Shown here piece after piece: positions 28,723 to 40,173 of a DNA stretch of 64,000 bases (positions are counted from its first letter, which is position 1; each line of letters opens with the position of its first letter). The stretch is from [Phialemoniopsis] sp. UDSM-2020 (lineage: Eukaryota > Ascomycota > Sordariomycetes > Thyridiales > Thyridiaceae), in the NCBI GenBank assembly GCA_018873225.1, contig JAEILZ010000009.1:2595501-2659500 (forward strand). The letters are read 5' to 3'. The notes under the pieces were generated by a model. The model made no database searches. It saw only the letters and a list, made by a program, of their open reading frames with translations, and was not told the DNA's origin. The translations under genes were made by a program, and so were the position numbers.

Positions 28723-31700
28723 TTAACGCCCCATAAGCTCCGCGCTCGCATCGCCCGCCTCAGCCTCGACGCCCGCAGACACCCCCTCGGCGCTGAGCAT
28801 GCTATCGCGCCGATCGCCGCCCTCCGTCTTCGCCGCAGTCGCGCTAGCCATGCCCTCGATGCCCAAACCGACCTCGCCGACGCGCCTCAGCACCAGTAAC
28901 AAGGCGCCCCTGAGGTCGCCGCTCAGCTCCTTGCCCAGCAGCTCCACGACCAGCGGATAGAACGACTTGACGTGGCCCGAGAACGCGTCCTCGGGGAACG
29001 CCGCGTAGCCCTCGAGCACGTCGACGACGACGGGCCGCCACGCGACGATGTTCCTGTGCTGGCTCTCCTCCTCGAGCGCGATGTAGCCCTTGATGATGTC
29101 CTTGCACAGCGGCACGAGCGCGTTCTCGACGTCCGCCTTGCTCTCGCGGCGCTCGGGAGCCTGGTCCGCAAACATCTTGAACAGGATGTTGATGTAGGTC
29201 GCGGCCGACCCGGACTCCTGCTTGAGCAGGTTGGGCGGCTGCTTCATGAAACCCTCCCTCCAGAGGCGCATGCGCAGGTCCTTGTCGTTGTTGAAGCGCC
29301 GGGCGAACAGGAAGGATTTCTTGAGCAGGGCCATGAGGCGCAGGAGCTCGGACGAAGGGATCTTGGCGTAGACGGCCTCGTTGCTGAAGAGCTCGTTGAC
29401 GGTCTCGATCATGAGCAGCTGCAGAACGCAGCGCGAGATGATGCGGTTGAAGAAGCGCCGACGGGCGGCAGTAACGACGATCGGCTGCTGTTGCAGATTC
29501 GTCGACGGCTTGTAGTCCTCCAACTGCGGTGACGGCAGCGGGTGTCCAGCTGCTGCAGTCGTAGGTGTTTGAAGACTGTCGCCATCAGGCGAAGATATCG
29601 CTGTGCTCCCGGCCTCGGGGTCGTGAAGCTGACCGTTCGGCTCGGTACCATTGATCTTTAGTGACTTCTCATCAACTTGAGCCGTGTCCAGTCCGGGGCT
29701 CAAAGGACCGGAGCTACCAACAAAGTCGAGGCCGTTCGGAGGGGGTGAGAGAGAAGCTGTCGAGTTGATCGTAGACGCAGAGAAGAGCTGGTAGGCAGTC
29801 GTTCTCTCGAACAATTCACAAAATGCACCGACGATCTTTGCCCAATGCTCCGGGGTGAATTTGGTGACATTTTGGAGGATCAGTTGCTGCAGGCAGTTGC
29901 TGCCAATTCGAGCGATCGTGTCGTTCTCCTGACAGATGCAGAGCGCAAGCAACTCCAGGAAGCGATCCAGCATGTACTCAAGCGAGTCGAAGTAGTGCGT
30001 AAACAAGGTGATCATGTTGCGCAGGGCCTGAATCATGGTGGTTGACAGCCACACAGACAGTTCCTCGTGGGTCAAAACATTCGACATCTCTGGTCTTGAC
30101 CGCAGAACCATGAAGATGGGATAAAGCTGCTGGCGCCACAAAATATCCCAGAAGTCTGACGGAAAATCGCCCCCATAGCGTAGAAGAGCCTCGAAGAAGT
30201 AGTTGAGAGCGTTCGATCGGACTTCCAGGTCTTCACCCGTCATGAGAACGTCGTGGAAAGCAAACAGCACCGGGAACCAGAATGCCTCCTCGACGGAGGT
30301 TCTGGTTTGCTGGGAAGCAGTCTTTGTGTTGACCTCCGCAGCTTTTGTTTGGGAGTTTGGCTTTTGCGACAACGGGCACTCGGGTGTCTTGAGCATACGG
30401 GGAATGATGGACTTTAGGGTCTCCATAGCCTGAAGACTCTTCTTTTGGAATCTCATGTTCTTGGAGAATTCAGTCAGGCAGACGATGAGGTCAGTGAAGG
30501 CCCCTTGAGCAATGACCACACCGAAGCGGGTCTTGTAGACCTGGGTCACATTCTCATAGGCCATGTTGACGATGCTCTCGGCCGGATCTCTGGCGGCCAC
30601 GGTAAAGACGCCGAACATCGTCCGCCAGCCAGATCTGATGTTCTCTCCACGGGCTTGGATCATCTGGATCAAGCAGCGCAAAGCCATGTCTTTGACATGA
30701 ATGTTGCTGGAATTCGACATGACGTGCTCAAAGGGCTTGAGGAAGTCCTTTTGGAACTTGAAACCGGGCAGTTCCTCGATTTCCATAAACCTCATGGAGA
30801 GCTGACGCAATGAGTCTAGGGCAAAGAAAACGATGGCCTCGTTGGCATTGCAGCCGACCTGGTTGAAATGATTGCCCAGCACGTCCCAAATGCTTGTCCA
30901 CTCGAAACGAACTCTGGTCATGTTGTAGTAACTGATCTCTACAATCTTCTGCAGACTGTACATCCGAGGCTGGTCGTTCGAGGCGGAGACCTTGATTTCG
31001 TCCCAGCTAATTTCCGTCAATGCCCGAGCGAAATGGACAATGGCCTCTCCATTGAGTTGAGCAGTGTTGGTGAATATTCGGTCCATACTCTTGACAGTCT
31101 CGTCAGACGTGAGCTCAAAGGCGATCTCGGATGAAGAAAAGGCCTGGGAGCCGGTGTTCGCCCGTGGTCTGTTCCGTCGTTGCGTAGACCTCCGGGAGTC
31201 TCCAGTATTCTCTCGCGCCGGAGGCACAAAGCGAGCTTTAGAGACATCCGGAACAGCGTTGGCATCTACTCCACTGGCCATGAGCTGCAGACGTTCGAGC
31301 TGACTAACGCACATGAGGATATCCTTCCACGACTGTCGGAGGTGGTTTCCCTCGGTTTGGCCAAGTTCAAGAAGCACCTTCAGAGCCTCGACATTCTTGG
31401 CGAGAATTTCCTGAGAGCTGTTCAGATTGGCGGTGTTCTTCAGCGCTGACATAAATGCCTCCCGCGGAGTCTGAAGCTCGAAGAAGCAGGCAATCTTGGT
31501 TGCCAGCTTCATTCCTTCGAGGCATAACTTGATCACCTCAATGTTGTGTGCTTTCTGCATCTGGCTGGACAGAGCAGAGAAGAAGGACATCCAAGCCACA
31601 TCAAACATCGGGCCAACATGTCTGAAGGACGTGGCCGGGATGAAACGAGAGCCGGCCTTTTCAGCGTTTCTCTTCTGACTCCTGAAAAGGTCCTTGAAGA

Positions 31701-34381
31701 GTTGTTCAGAGCGCAGCGAGATCTCTTCCGACTGTTGCACATATGCTTCTCGTTGAAGATCCCGGCCTACGTTGGAGAAGGCCTGTCCAAGTCCAGCAGC
31801 CAGACCTGTAGCCTGTTGAGGAGTAGCGCCTGCCGCAGCCGCAGCGTCCCGCTCACTCTTTAGAACGATCTCGTTGCCAGCGATCTCATCGTAGATGCTG
31901 TTGAGATATTCGTCGGGAAGATCAGCAGAGTCGTTGATACCTCTGTTGTTCTTGATGAAGTCCTCCTTGGTCATACGTCTGGCCACCTTACTACTGTGTA
32001 AATCGGTGTTCAGCAGAATGACCGAGTAAGCCAGCACATAGGCTGTGTCGGCGTTGGCAAAGGCGTTCGGGTTGCCCGTTACGTAACGATTTGCAAACTT
32101 CAACATGAAGCGATCGATCTTCTGAGCCTCTCCGGGTAATCGGAAAGACTGGAGGAACTGTCGAAGGGCATCGACGAAGCGCCTTTTAGTGAACTCCATG
32201 GTATCGACAAAAGCGTGCATAATCTCGATGTTCTTCGGTTCGCCCTCACCAAGGTATTCTCCGATCTGTGCTTTGTCGAGACGATCTTCTGAAATGAGGA
32301 ATACAGCGATATCCTCTGGGCTGTCACTTGGGATGAATCCCTCCTTGACGAGCAGCTGAACGCCTCTTTTAGGTTTGAAATTGAAGACCTTGATAGCATT
32401 CGCCAACGCGGTTTTCCTTGCCTTCTCCTTCTCTAACTGCTCCGGGTCATCGTCGGCGACTGGCGTTGAGGGTGGCAGCGGTGTGTCCATACGAGACACG
32501 CTGTCGCTTGCGGACGGGTCGATGGATTCCCTGATGTCTTCTTGTGATGTGCGCTTCTCGTCTTCGGGCGCGGAGCCGTTGCTATCCAGCCGTCCCGGCT
32601 GGGACCAGTTCACCAGGGAACGTAGTGTCTCTACGAGACTGTCCAACGCAACACGCTTCAGGGCATACTCACGAGGATAGTCGAGCTCGTGCTCATGGTG
32701 GGGTATGATCTGCGTGACGGTGAGAGAGGGCGGTAATGTGCCCTTGATCTGCCAATCCGAGCCGCTACCTGCTCTGGGGTTCTTCTCTTCATAGGCCTTT
32801 TCGTGCTCTACCGTGATAGCGACCGGGGCAATGGCAAAGCGAGACAGGTCCTCGATGATGGTCTGGAAGATGTTGTCGACCTTGCCGTCGCAATCATAGT
32901 TGAGATATGTTTCCACCAGAGCACGCGGATCTCCGCAGAAGCGAAGCAAGATGTTGACGACATAGAGCTTTTGTGTGAGCGGCGCATTCCGCCTGGCCAA
33001 GAGCGCGAGATAGATCTCATTCAAAAACACCTCAATCTCTTTCTGTAGCAGGCGCCGGGTTAGCGACATGGTCTCAATCAAAACAATTTGACACCCGAGT
33101 AGATCATACCTTGAAGGGTGCTCTCATGAACTTCCACATCAACCAGAAGATGTCACAGCATACTTCGAAGACCTTGTCCACGGAGCTGGCGCCGTTGCGC
33201 GTGATGCTGAGACACAGGTAGAACTTGATCGCCTGCAGAAAGGTGGTGGGTTCGTTGCTCTTTGTGTTGGTGATCGTACATAGTGGCGAGGTAAAGACAG
33301 CGATGTTGTTGTTCAGAAGGGTGTGAATTAGGTGAAGGGATATTAATTTGGACCGCATAGGTTGGCCCCGTAGGTCGTAAAGCTGCTCTTGCGGCAAGAC
33401 TTTTGTGGAGAGGTTGCAGAAGGAGCGGAAGACTAGGTAGGCATCGCGTATGTAGATTTCATCCTCAGCATCAAGTGCTTCAGGCGAGTCTTCTGCGACA
33501 CTCTCGGCAACAGTCTGCTCAGAGACCGACCTGGCAGGAGCTCGCTGAGTCGGTTTCAGCTGGGTAACCATAGTCGGGCCATCTCCCATGTTCGAGTCGT
33601 CGAAGCTCTTTCGGTGCTCGAGGTCCTTGAGCGTCAGCTTAACGCCGGGCTCGGAGGGCGCGTCAGAAGCGGCCGGCTCGGAAGCTGCGTCGGGAGATTC
33701 GTCGCCGTTGGCCTCCTCTGCGATGCCGTTTGTGGAGTCGTTCTGCTCAAAGGTCACATTGCTGGCGCTGTGCTTGAGCTTGGACAGGTTCGTGCGGGCC
33801 TCCTTCATGTGTAACCTGGTCTTGACCCTCTCGAAGACCGTCCCTACCATCTGCGTCAGGGTGCCCTGAGCCACCTGCTGGTTCCCCGTGTTCCTAGACA
33901 GGAGAAAGACGTTGTAGACCTGGCGCACAGCCTTGAGCAGACCGGCGCCGTGGACGACAATCTTGTCATTGAGAACAGCGGCCAGCAACGACTTGACTAT
34001 TTGCAACTGGATCTCGACCGGGGTGGTCTCGCCCTGGAAGCAGTCGCAAATGGTATCTATGGCCCGCTCGATCAGAGGAGCACGTTCGGGGCTCTCGGCA
34101 TCGGCATCGGCTGCAGGCGTCGGGGCTGGTACGGAGAAGTAAGAGTATGAGATGAGCTTGCCGATGCAGTCGAGGGCGGTTGTGGATAGCTGAATGCTGC
34201 CCGACTTCGTGGCGAGTCGGAGGGGCGCAAAGACGAGCTCGGGGTCGGGTAGCTCGGGATCATGCTCCTTGATGGCAGCAAGGGCACGCTGGACGGACTC
34301 GGAGAGGTTCTTGTTCCTGTGGGCGTCCTTGGATGCGGCGATGGCATCCAGGGAGGAGACCACGAACTTTATGGAGCTCAT
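28723..34381 (-). CDS. SEC7: Sec7-type guanine nucleotide exchange factor for ARF GTPases
   Basis: Exons 33110-34381 and 28723-33042 (67-bp intron) give 1863 residues, the usual length of fungal Sec7/BIG proteins. The protein activates ARF at the trans-Golgi to drive vesicle coat assembly. In order: an N-terminal dimerisation/DCB region, an acidic linker (residues about 205-300), the HUS box region with LRGQPMRSKLISLHLIHTLL, and the Sec7 domain at about 636-830. The catalytic glutamic finger is in FRLPGEAQKIDRFM (Glu about 729), and AYVLAYSVILLNTDLHSSKV follows. HDS repeats fill the C-terminal 1000 residues (EAIVFFALDSLRQLSMRF, FKFQKDFLKPFEHVM, MRFQKKSLQAMETLKSIIP). The intron junction joins MRAPFK to KEIEVFLNEIYL, a conserved stretch. 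Confidence 0.95.
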
Positions 34382-36079
34382 GGCGGGCTATGAACGGGGC
34401 TCTGGCTGAGCCATTCGCGGACCGGGATCGGAAGGGGAGGGAGTGGTCGGGTGTGCTCGCGCGGAAGCAGACGCGGAGCTCTGTCGTGAAGCCAAGCAGG
34501 CTGTTCTGCGCGCCGCGCTGGCCGATGCAACTGCTGGCGCTGTGTGGTGGGAGGAGAGTCGGTGTTGTCGCCGGGCGGGTTGGAGATTGTTACCAAGGAC
34601 CGGGTTGCCTAAGTCGTCCTTATGCAGTCGTAGCTCTCATGCTGTTCCAAGAGAGATTCTGGCGAAGAGATGTGTTGCAGTCGGTGCCTTCAATTGCAAC
34701 TTGGTCAGTTGTTGACAGGTAGTAGGCAGTCAAATAATCAGCAGCTGAAGATGGCCATCAGCATGCCCTTTGAGATGCAATAATAGTGCAATAGTGTAAT
34801 CTGGACACAAGGGGTAGGATGCCCACAGTAGCACTTGCCTGAGCCAGCTATACTTGGTAGTCTAGCATCGAGTACATTTTCCTAAGTGCGACCAAGCATA
34901 CTATCTGAAGTACCTCGCCGAGTACAGGGATGCAGAGTTGAACCTCATTAGTGGAGCTTTTTTGGCTTCTCGGGAGGCCCCAGTCGAATTGGCGTAGGTA
35001 TCCGTACTCCGTAAGGTAGTTCTCTCTCACCCGTGCGGCCTCTTTCTCCTGAACAGTGCAAACAGATCGCCCCCACCTTAAATTTCCAGAACCCTTTCAA
35101 CATGCATCCATCTCTGGCTAGTCCCGAGAAAAGGGATTGATCTCGAAAAGTGGCGATGCAGTTGCCAGCTGGCCCTGACTGCCCAAGGCTGAGATAAGTT
35201 TGGGTCTGATAAGAGCGAGAAAACGTCCGCCTACTTCGTTCGATAAGAAGACGCACGCGCAGCGAGCAAAGCACATCTATCACACTCCTTGAGCTTGTCT
35301 GTCCTTTTGGCAACAATGAGGCAGCAGAAAGGTATCAAAGTAATTCAGCACCCGCTCCATATTGTTCAACAGACCAGGTCTTATTACATGTATACCCTAC
35401 TTGTATAGATGGGTACGTAGATGAAAATATGGCTCCTTGTCCTCTTTCGCTCTGCATTTGATGCTGTCTTGCTCGGGGTTATTATGTGACGTGAGGCAGC
35501 GATCGCGGCGCCATTTCACTGGCAGTGGCAGGCAGTTTTCGGCGCAGGCTGGGATTTGTCGGGATGGTCTAGCGCCAAAACCGGTTTAGCCCCGCTGTGG
35601 GAATTGAGAGCTCCCCCCGAACTGGCCCCTTCCCAGCCAACGGTTCAGTGGCACCCTTGTACCTCCGTAGCCTGTCTACCGGCCAAAAGGTACTTGTCCT
35701 GGAGCTCTTTGCTATCCTCAACACTCGCAGGCCAAACAGCGCGCGAGAAAAAAAAATAAGCTGGGAACGCCCGGCGAGCAAATCTACTCCGAAAAAAGAG
35801 AGCCCTTTTCGTGAACATCGCGCACTCCCTCCCCTCCCCCCAATTCCATCCTCAACATCAACCCATCAGCCCTCCAGCTCGGATTCTCTTCCCAATTCCC
35901 CCCTTCCCAGGGTCTCTCCTGCTTTCATCCGCAAAAGTCATTCGCAATTGATATCGAGACAGGCCTTCGCGGCTTCAATCGTATCTGCGCCGTTTGACCG
36001 TTTCACGACCTCTCTCCTCTCCCTCAATCTCCCCACGAGTCCGGACAGCTCCTCCGAGCTCCCATAACATCCGCCCAAC
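34382..36079. promoter_or_regulatory. Divergent promoters, Sec7 / pyruvate dehydrogenase E2
   Basis: 1.7 kb without a supported gene. The last 250 bp before the E2 start are strongly pyrimidine-rich (for example CTCCCTCCCCTCCCCCC near 35825), typical of the core promoter and 5' leader of highly expressed fungal genes. Scattered open frames here show no coding character. Confidence 0.5.
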
Positions 36080-37524
36080 ATGCTTGGTCCCGTCCTCCGA
36101 AGGCGCGTGCTGCAGCAGCGCACCGCTCTCCGATATGCCATGCCCTCCAGCCTCGCAAGATGGTACGCCTCGTACCCGCCTCACCAAGTCGTCAAGATGC
36201 CCGCCCTGTCGCCTACCATGACTGCGGGAAATATCGGCGCGTGGCAGAAGAAGGCCGGTGACAGCATTGCGCCCGGCGACGTCCTCGTCGAGATCGAGAC
36301 CGACAAGGCCCAGATGGACTTTGAGTTCCAGGAGGAGGGTGTCCTGGCCAAGATCCTCAAGGAGACTGGCGAGAAGGATGTCCCCGTCGGAAACGTGAGT
36401 ACCTATCTCCCCGATTCATCGTCTACCCATCGCCCTTACTGACGTCGCCCGGCTAGCCCATCGCCATTCTCGTCGAGGAGGGTACCGATGTCAGCGCCTT
36501 CGAGGGCTTCTCCCTGAAGGATGCTGGCGGTGATGCCGCACCCGCCCCCAAGAAGGAGTCCGAGTCCGAGTCTAAGGATGAGCCCGAATCCACTCCCGAG
36601 CCCGCCCCCGAACCCGAACAGGACGACTCCCCCGCCGGCAAGCTCCAGACCGCTCTCGACCGTGAGCCCAACATCAGCGCTGCCGCCAAGCGTCTCGCCA
36701 TCGAGAAGGGTGTCAAGCTGGACGGCCTCAAGGGCAGTGGCTCCGGCGGCAAGATCACCGAGGAGGACGTCAAGAAGGCTTCCGCCGGCGGTGCCGCTGG
36801 TGCCGTCGCTGCTTCCGGCGCTCTCTACGAGGACATCCCCATCAGCAGCATGCGGAAGACCATTGCCAACCGCCTCAAGGAGTCCGTTCAGGACAACCCT
36901 CACTACTTCGTTTCCACCAACCTGTCCGTCTCCAAGCTGCTCAAGCTCCGCCAGGCCCTGAACAGCAGCTCCGAGGGCAAGTACAAGCTCAGCGTCAACG
37001 ACTTCCTCATCAAGGCCATCGCCGTCGCTTCCAAGAAGGTGCCCCAGGTCAACTCGTCCTGGAGGGACGGCGTCATCCGCCAATTCAACACCGTCGACGT
37101 CTCCGTCGCTGTCTCCACCCCCGTCGGCCTGATCACCCCCATCGTCAAGGCTGTTGAGGGCAAGGGCCTCGAGAGCATCTCTGCCTCCGTCAAGGAGCTG
37201 GCCAAGCGCGCCCGCGACGGCAAGCTCAAGCCCGAGGAGTACCAGGGCGGCAGCATCTCCATCTCGAACATGGGCATGAACTCGGCCGTCGAGCGCTTCA
37301 CCGCCGTCATCAACCCTCCCCAGGCTGCTATCCTCGCTGTCGGCACCACCCAGAAGGTTGCCGTTCCCGTCGAGAACGAGGATGGTACCACCGATGTTGC
37401 CTGGGATGACCAGATCGTTGTCACCGCCAGCTTCGACCACAAGGTTGTCGACGGTGCCGTCGGTGCCGAGTGGATGCAGGCTCTGAAGAAGGTTATCGAG
37501 AACCCTCTCGAGCTGCTTCTGTAA
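36080..37524 (+). CDS. LAT1: Dihydrolipoyllysine acetyltransferase, E2 of mitochondrial pyruvate dehydrogenase
   Basis: Exons 36080-36394 and 36457-37524 give 460 residues. The first 30 residues are an Arg-rich mitochondrial presequence ([20 protein letters not shown]). The lipoyl domain follows, with the lipoylated Lys76 in [12 protein letters not shown]. An Ala/Pro/Glu-rich linker leads to the E1/E3-binding domain ([20 protein letters not shown]), a second linker, and the catalytic domain with [13 protein letters not shown] and the active-site motif [13 protein letters not shown]. The enzyme transfers the acetyl group from lipoamide to CoA. Codon use is extremely biased to C-ending codons, as in abundant proteins. 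This also creates a long false open frame on the opposite strand. Confidence 0.96.
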
Positions 37525-38240
37525 AGGGGTTGAAGAGCTACGCGTGATGGTACTGAGTGCAGTCCGGGGAAAACGATATCCTCAGTCGGGCACAAGAGGT
37601 GGGCAGTATGAAAAGGGGGACGTGTATCGTGGTGCGATATAATAGACATGATGGAGGATAAGTCTCTTCTAGACTCTAGAGGGGCAAGGGAAGAAAGACA
37701 TCGTCTTCCTCACATCCACGAGCGAAAGAGTTCGTGACGGCAGGGGAGTGCGGTCAACAGAGACCGCCTCCTACTGCTCGTGTACAATGATTCATTTGAG
37801 TAATAAATTACTGTATTTCGGCGCTCAGGTCACCCTCATGGCGGTGCTTTTAGGGAATATCTAAGCTTTTTATCAACGCAAAATCTGTCAGGGGGTTTGG
37901 CGAGAACCTTCCAATGCCTTTTCTACCATGGTTCGATGCTGAGAGTCATGAGCATGATGCCCAGGACTGCCTGTCTACAAGCTCATCCACCAAGAACTAA
38001 TTTGGCTCCTCGTTCTCGCCGATAGTCACATTTATGGTGCAACCAATGTAAACGAACAAATTTCTCTTGGGTAGACCCGAAGACTATTTTAAAGAGAAAA
38101 AGAAGAAGAAAAAAGTGTCTATGTTCTATTATGTCTGCTTTTGAGTATCATACAACTATCATACATCATGCTTCAATACTGAAGTATACCCGCCTGGACT
38201 CGGGCTCAAGTATCAACTCAATAAACATTCGACGCAGCCC
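37525..38240. other. Intergenic between convergent LAT1 and MFS gene
   Basis: 716 bp with 3' flanks, including an A-rich stretch near 38093-38115. No gene is supported. Confidence 0.5.
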
Positions 38241-39542
38241 TTACACCTTTCCCAGGATGCCCTTTTCAGTAAACATCTTTGCCCACAAAATCAGCACTGT
38301 CCCTCCCAGGCAACAGACTCCCGCAAAAATGGACACATTGAGAAAGTCATGGTCACGGTCAACCAAAGCTCCCGTCACAGGCGGCCCGACCAAAGCCGAG
38401 AGACCAGCGATGGCCATGCCCATGCCCAGGTATGTGCCGACTTCCTGCTGGTTCTTCGGAATCAGAGAGAGAGCAACCGAGCCGCCGGACACGATGGTCC
38501 CGGAACAGAACCCAAAGGCAAGCGTATAGATGATTATACCGGCAGTGCTGGACAACTTGGACCAACAAAGGATGATGACCGAGGTGCTCAGCCCAGCGGC
38601 GAACAACATGTTAAGCCGGCCGAACTTGTCCGCGAGGATGCCCGGGACGATGCGTCCCGGAATCGAGGCGCCATTCAACATGGCCACTAAGTAAAATGCC
38701 AGACTGTCGTTCATGCCCTGCTCGATCGCAAAGGCCGGTAGGAAGAACATGGGCACAAACATGCCGACCATAAGCAAGAGGTTACCGATGACCAGCAAGT
38801 CGTACACGGGCTCCCTAAACGCCGAGAGGAGCAGAAAGTTGGTCTTGCGCGGCGGCAGCCTCGCTTTGATGACGACGCTGCAAAACGCCAGGACGGGAAT
38901 CATGATGAACCCAACGATCCGCACAGTCCATCCAAACCCGAGACTCGACTCATTGAGCATCTTTGTCAGGATGATAGGAAACACAATAGCCCCGACCGAA
39001 CTGCCCACAATCGCAACCCCCATCGCCGCCCCGCGGTTCCGGTGGAAGTACTGCGGCGTCGCCGCCATGGCCGGGAACATGAGCAAGCCGTCCGCGACAC
39101 CCGTCAGCACGCCCTGCGCGAGCATGAACTGCCAGTACTGTTTACATAAACTCGTCATCATGATGGCAAAGACGTACAGCGCCGCGGCGGGGCGTATGAT
39201 CTTGGCGCCGTACCGGTCGAAGAGCGGGCCGCCGACGCTGCCCGTCGCGAAGATGAGGAAGGCCTGCAGGGAGCCGATCCAGGCGATGCGGTCCGAGTCT
39301 TCGTGCGCGAGCTGGTGCAGCATGTAGTACGCCTGGAAGACGCCGAACGAGTTGGTGTAGCCGAGCGTGGCGAAGAGGACGCCTGCCGTGCCGGCGGCGA
39401 CGAGCCATGCCTGGGTGCCGCCTTCGGGGTAGTCGTCGATGTTCTTGGGTTCGTCGCCATGGGATGAGGGCTGCGTGTGCGGCGATTTCTCGATGTCGTG
39501 GTCGTGGCTCTCTGTCACGCTTGCTGTGGTTGTTGATGCCAT
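38241..39542 (-). CDS. MFS transporter, monocarboxylate porter (Mch-like) family
   Basis: 433 residues, single exon, with about 12 hydrophobic helices. The N-terminal signature DYPEGGTQAWLVAAGTAGVLF followed by GYTNSFGVFQAYY is typical of fungal monocarboxylate-transporter-like proteins (Mch family). SDRIAWIGSLQAFLIF, GSVGGPLFDRYGAK and the second-half GRIVPGILADKFGRLN carry the MFS loop motifs. Fungal members transport riboflavin, monocarboxylates or secondary metabolites, so the substrate is open. Its divergent partner at 40174-42726 is a Zn2Cys6 factor, which suggests a regulator-transporter pair (inference). The ATG at 39542 gives a normal-length cytosolic tail. Confidence 0.9.
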   Translation of the reverse strand: MASTTTASVTESHDHDIEKSPHTQPSSHGDEPKNIDDYPEGGTQAWLVAAGTAGVLFATLGYTNSFGVFQAYYMLHQLAHEDSDRIAWIGSLQAFLIFATGSVGGPLFDRYGAKIIRPAAALYVFAIMMTSLCKQYWQFMLAQGVLTGVADGLLMFPAMAATPQYFHRNRGAAMGVAIVGSSVGAIVFPIILTKMLNESSLGFGWTVRIVGFIMIPVLAFCSVVIKARLPPRKTNFLLLSAFREPVYDLLVIGNLLLMVGMFVPMFFLPAFAIEQGMNDSLAFYLVAMLNGASIPGRIVPGILADKFGRLNMLFAAGLSTSVIILCWSKLSSTAGIIIYTLAFGFCSGTIVSGGSVALSLIPKNQQEVGTYLGMGMAIAGLSALVGPPVTGALVDRDHDFLNVSIFAGVCCLGGTVLILWAKMFTEKGILGKV

Positions 39543-40173
39543 TCCTGCTTCAATATCGGATAATCAGGGGATTTTAATCCGCAGTAGATTAGTTACAGTA
39601 TGGCCGACACTTGTGATGTGTGAAGCTGGCGTATGATGTGACTAATAATTTCTTGCTGTATTGTTTATTGGAATCTTGATATTGTACATGACTCTTGAAC
39701 AGTCTTCTTCTCGCTCTCGTTATATCATCTGAAGTTTGGTTAATGCCCGACAGTCTCGTGAAAACCTTTCAAGATCTCGGTCTTGCAAAGCGACCCCTGC
39801 CCCAAGAAGCCCGCGATATCATGATTGTGCGATCGCAAAGTCCTGTCCTTGACAATACGGCCAATATCATCAAAGATGGGTCCACGGACTTAAGCAGAGA
39901 ACTAGCTGTGTTAGTCGCGCGGTCTTTTCGGTGTTTGCATAAAAAATGGGCATGATTGGACACACGCTCCACCTAGTGGGGATCGTTCGACTTCATAGTC
40001 CGAAAAGACCGAACAAAATGCGCGGGCATTCCGTCCCTGCAATGACCGAGATGTCCGTCCTGTCCTGTTAGTCCCATCAAACATTTCATCTTTTTGCATG
40101 TCAGATTTGAGCAACAAATCCCAAACACCATCTAAATGACCAAATAATACTGGAAAATAGAGTTACAGAAAAA
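39543..40173. promoter_or_regulatory. Divergent promoter, MFS carrier / Zn2Cys6 factor
   Basis: 631 bp; no gene. I could not single out a convincing operator. Confidence 0.45.

Noticed and set aside
36436..37440. 334-codon open frame opposite the pyruvate dehydrogenase E2 gene
   Set aside because: It mirrors the extreme C-ending codon bias of the real gene; its product is Gly/Asp/Leu low-complexity without a domain.
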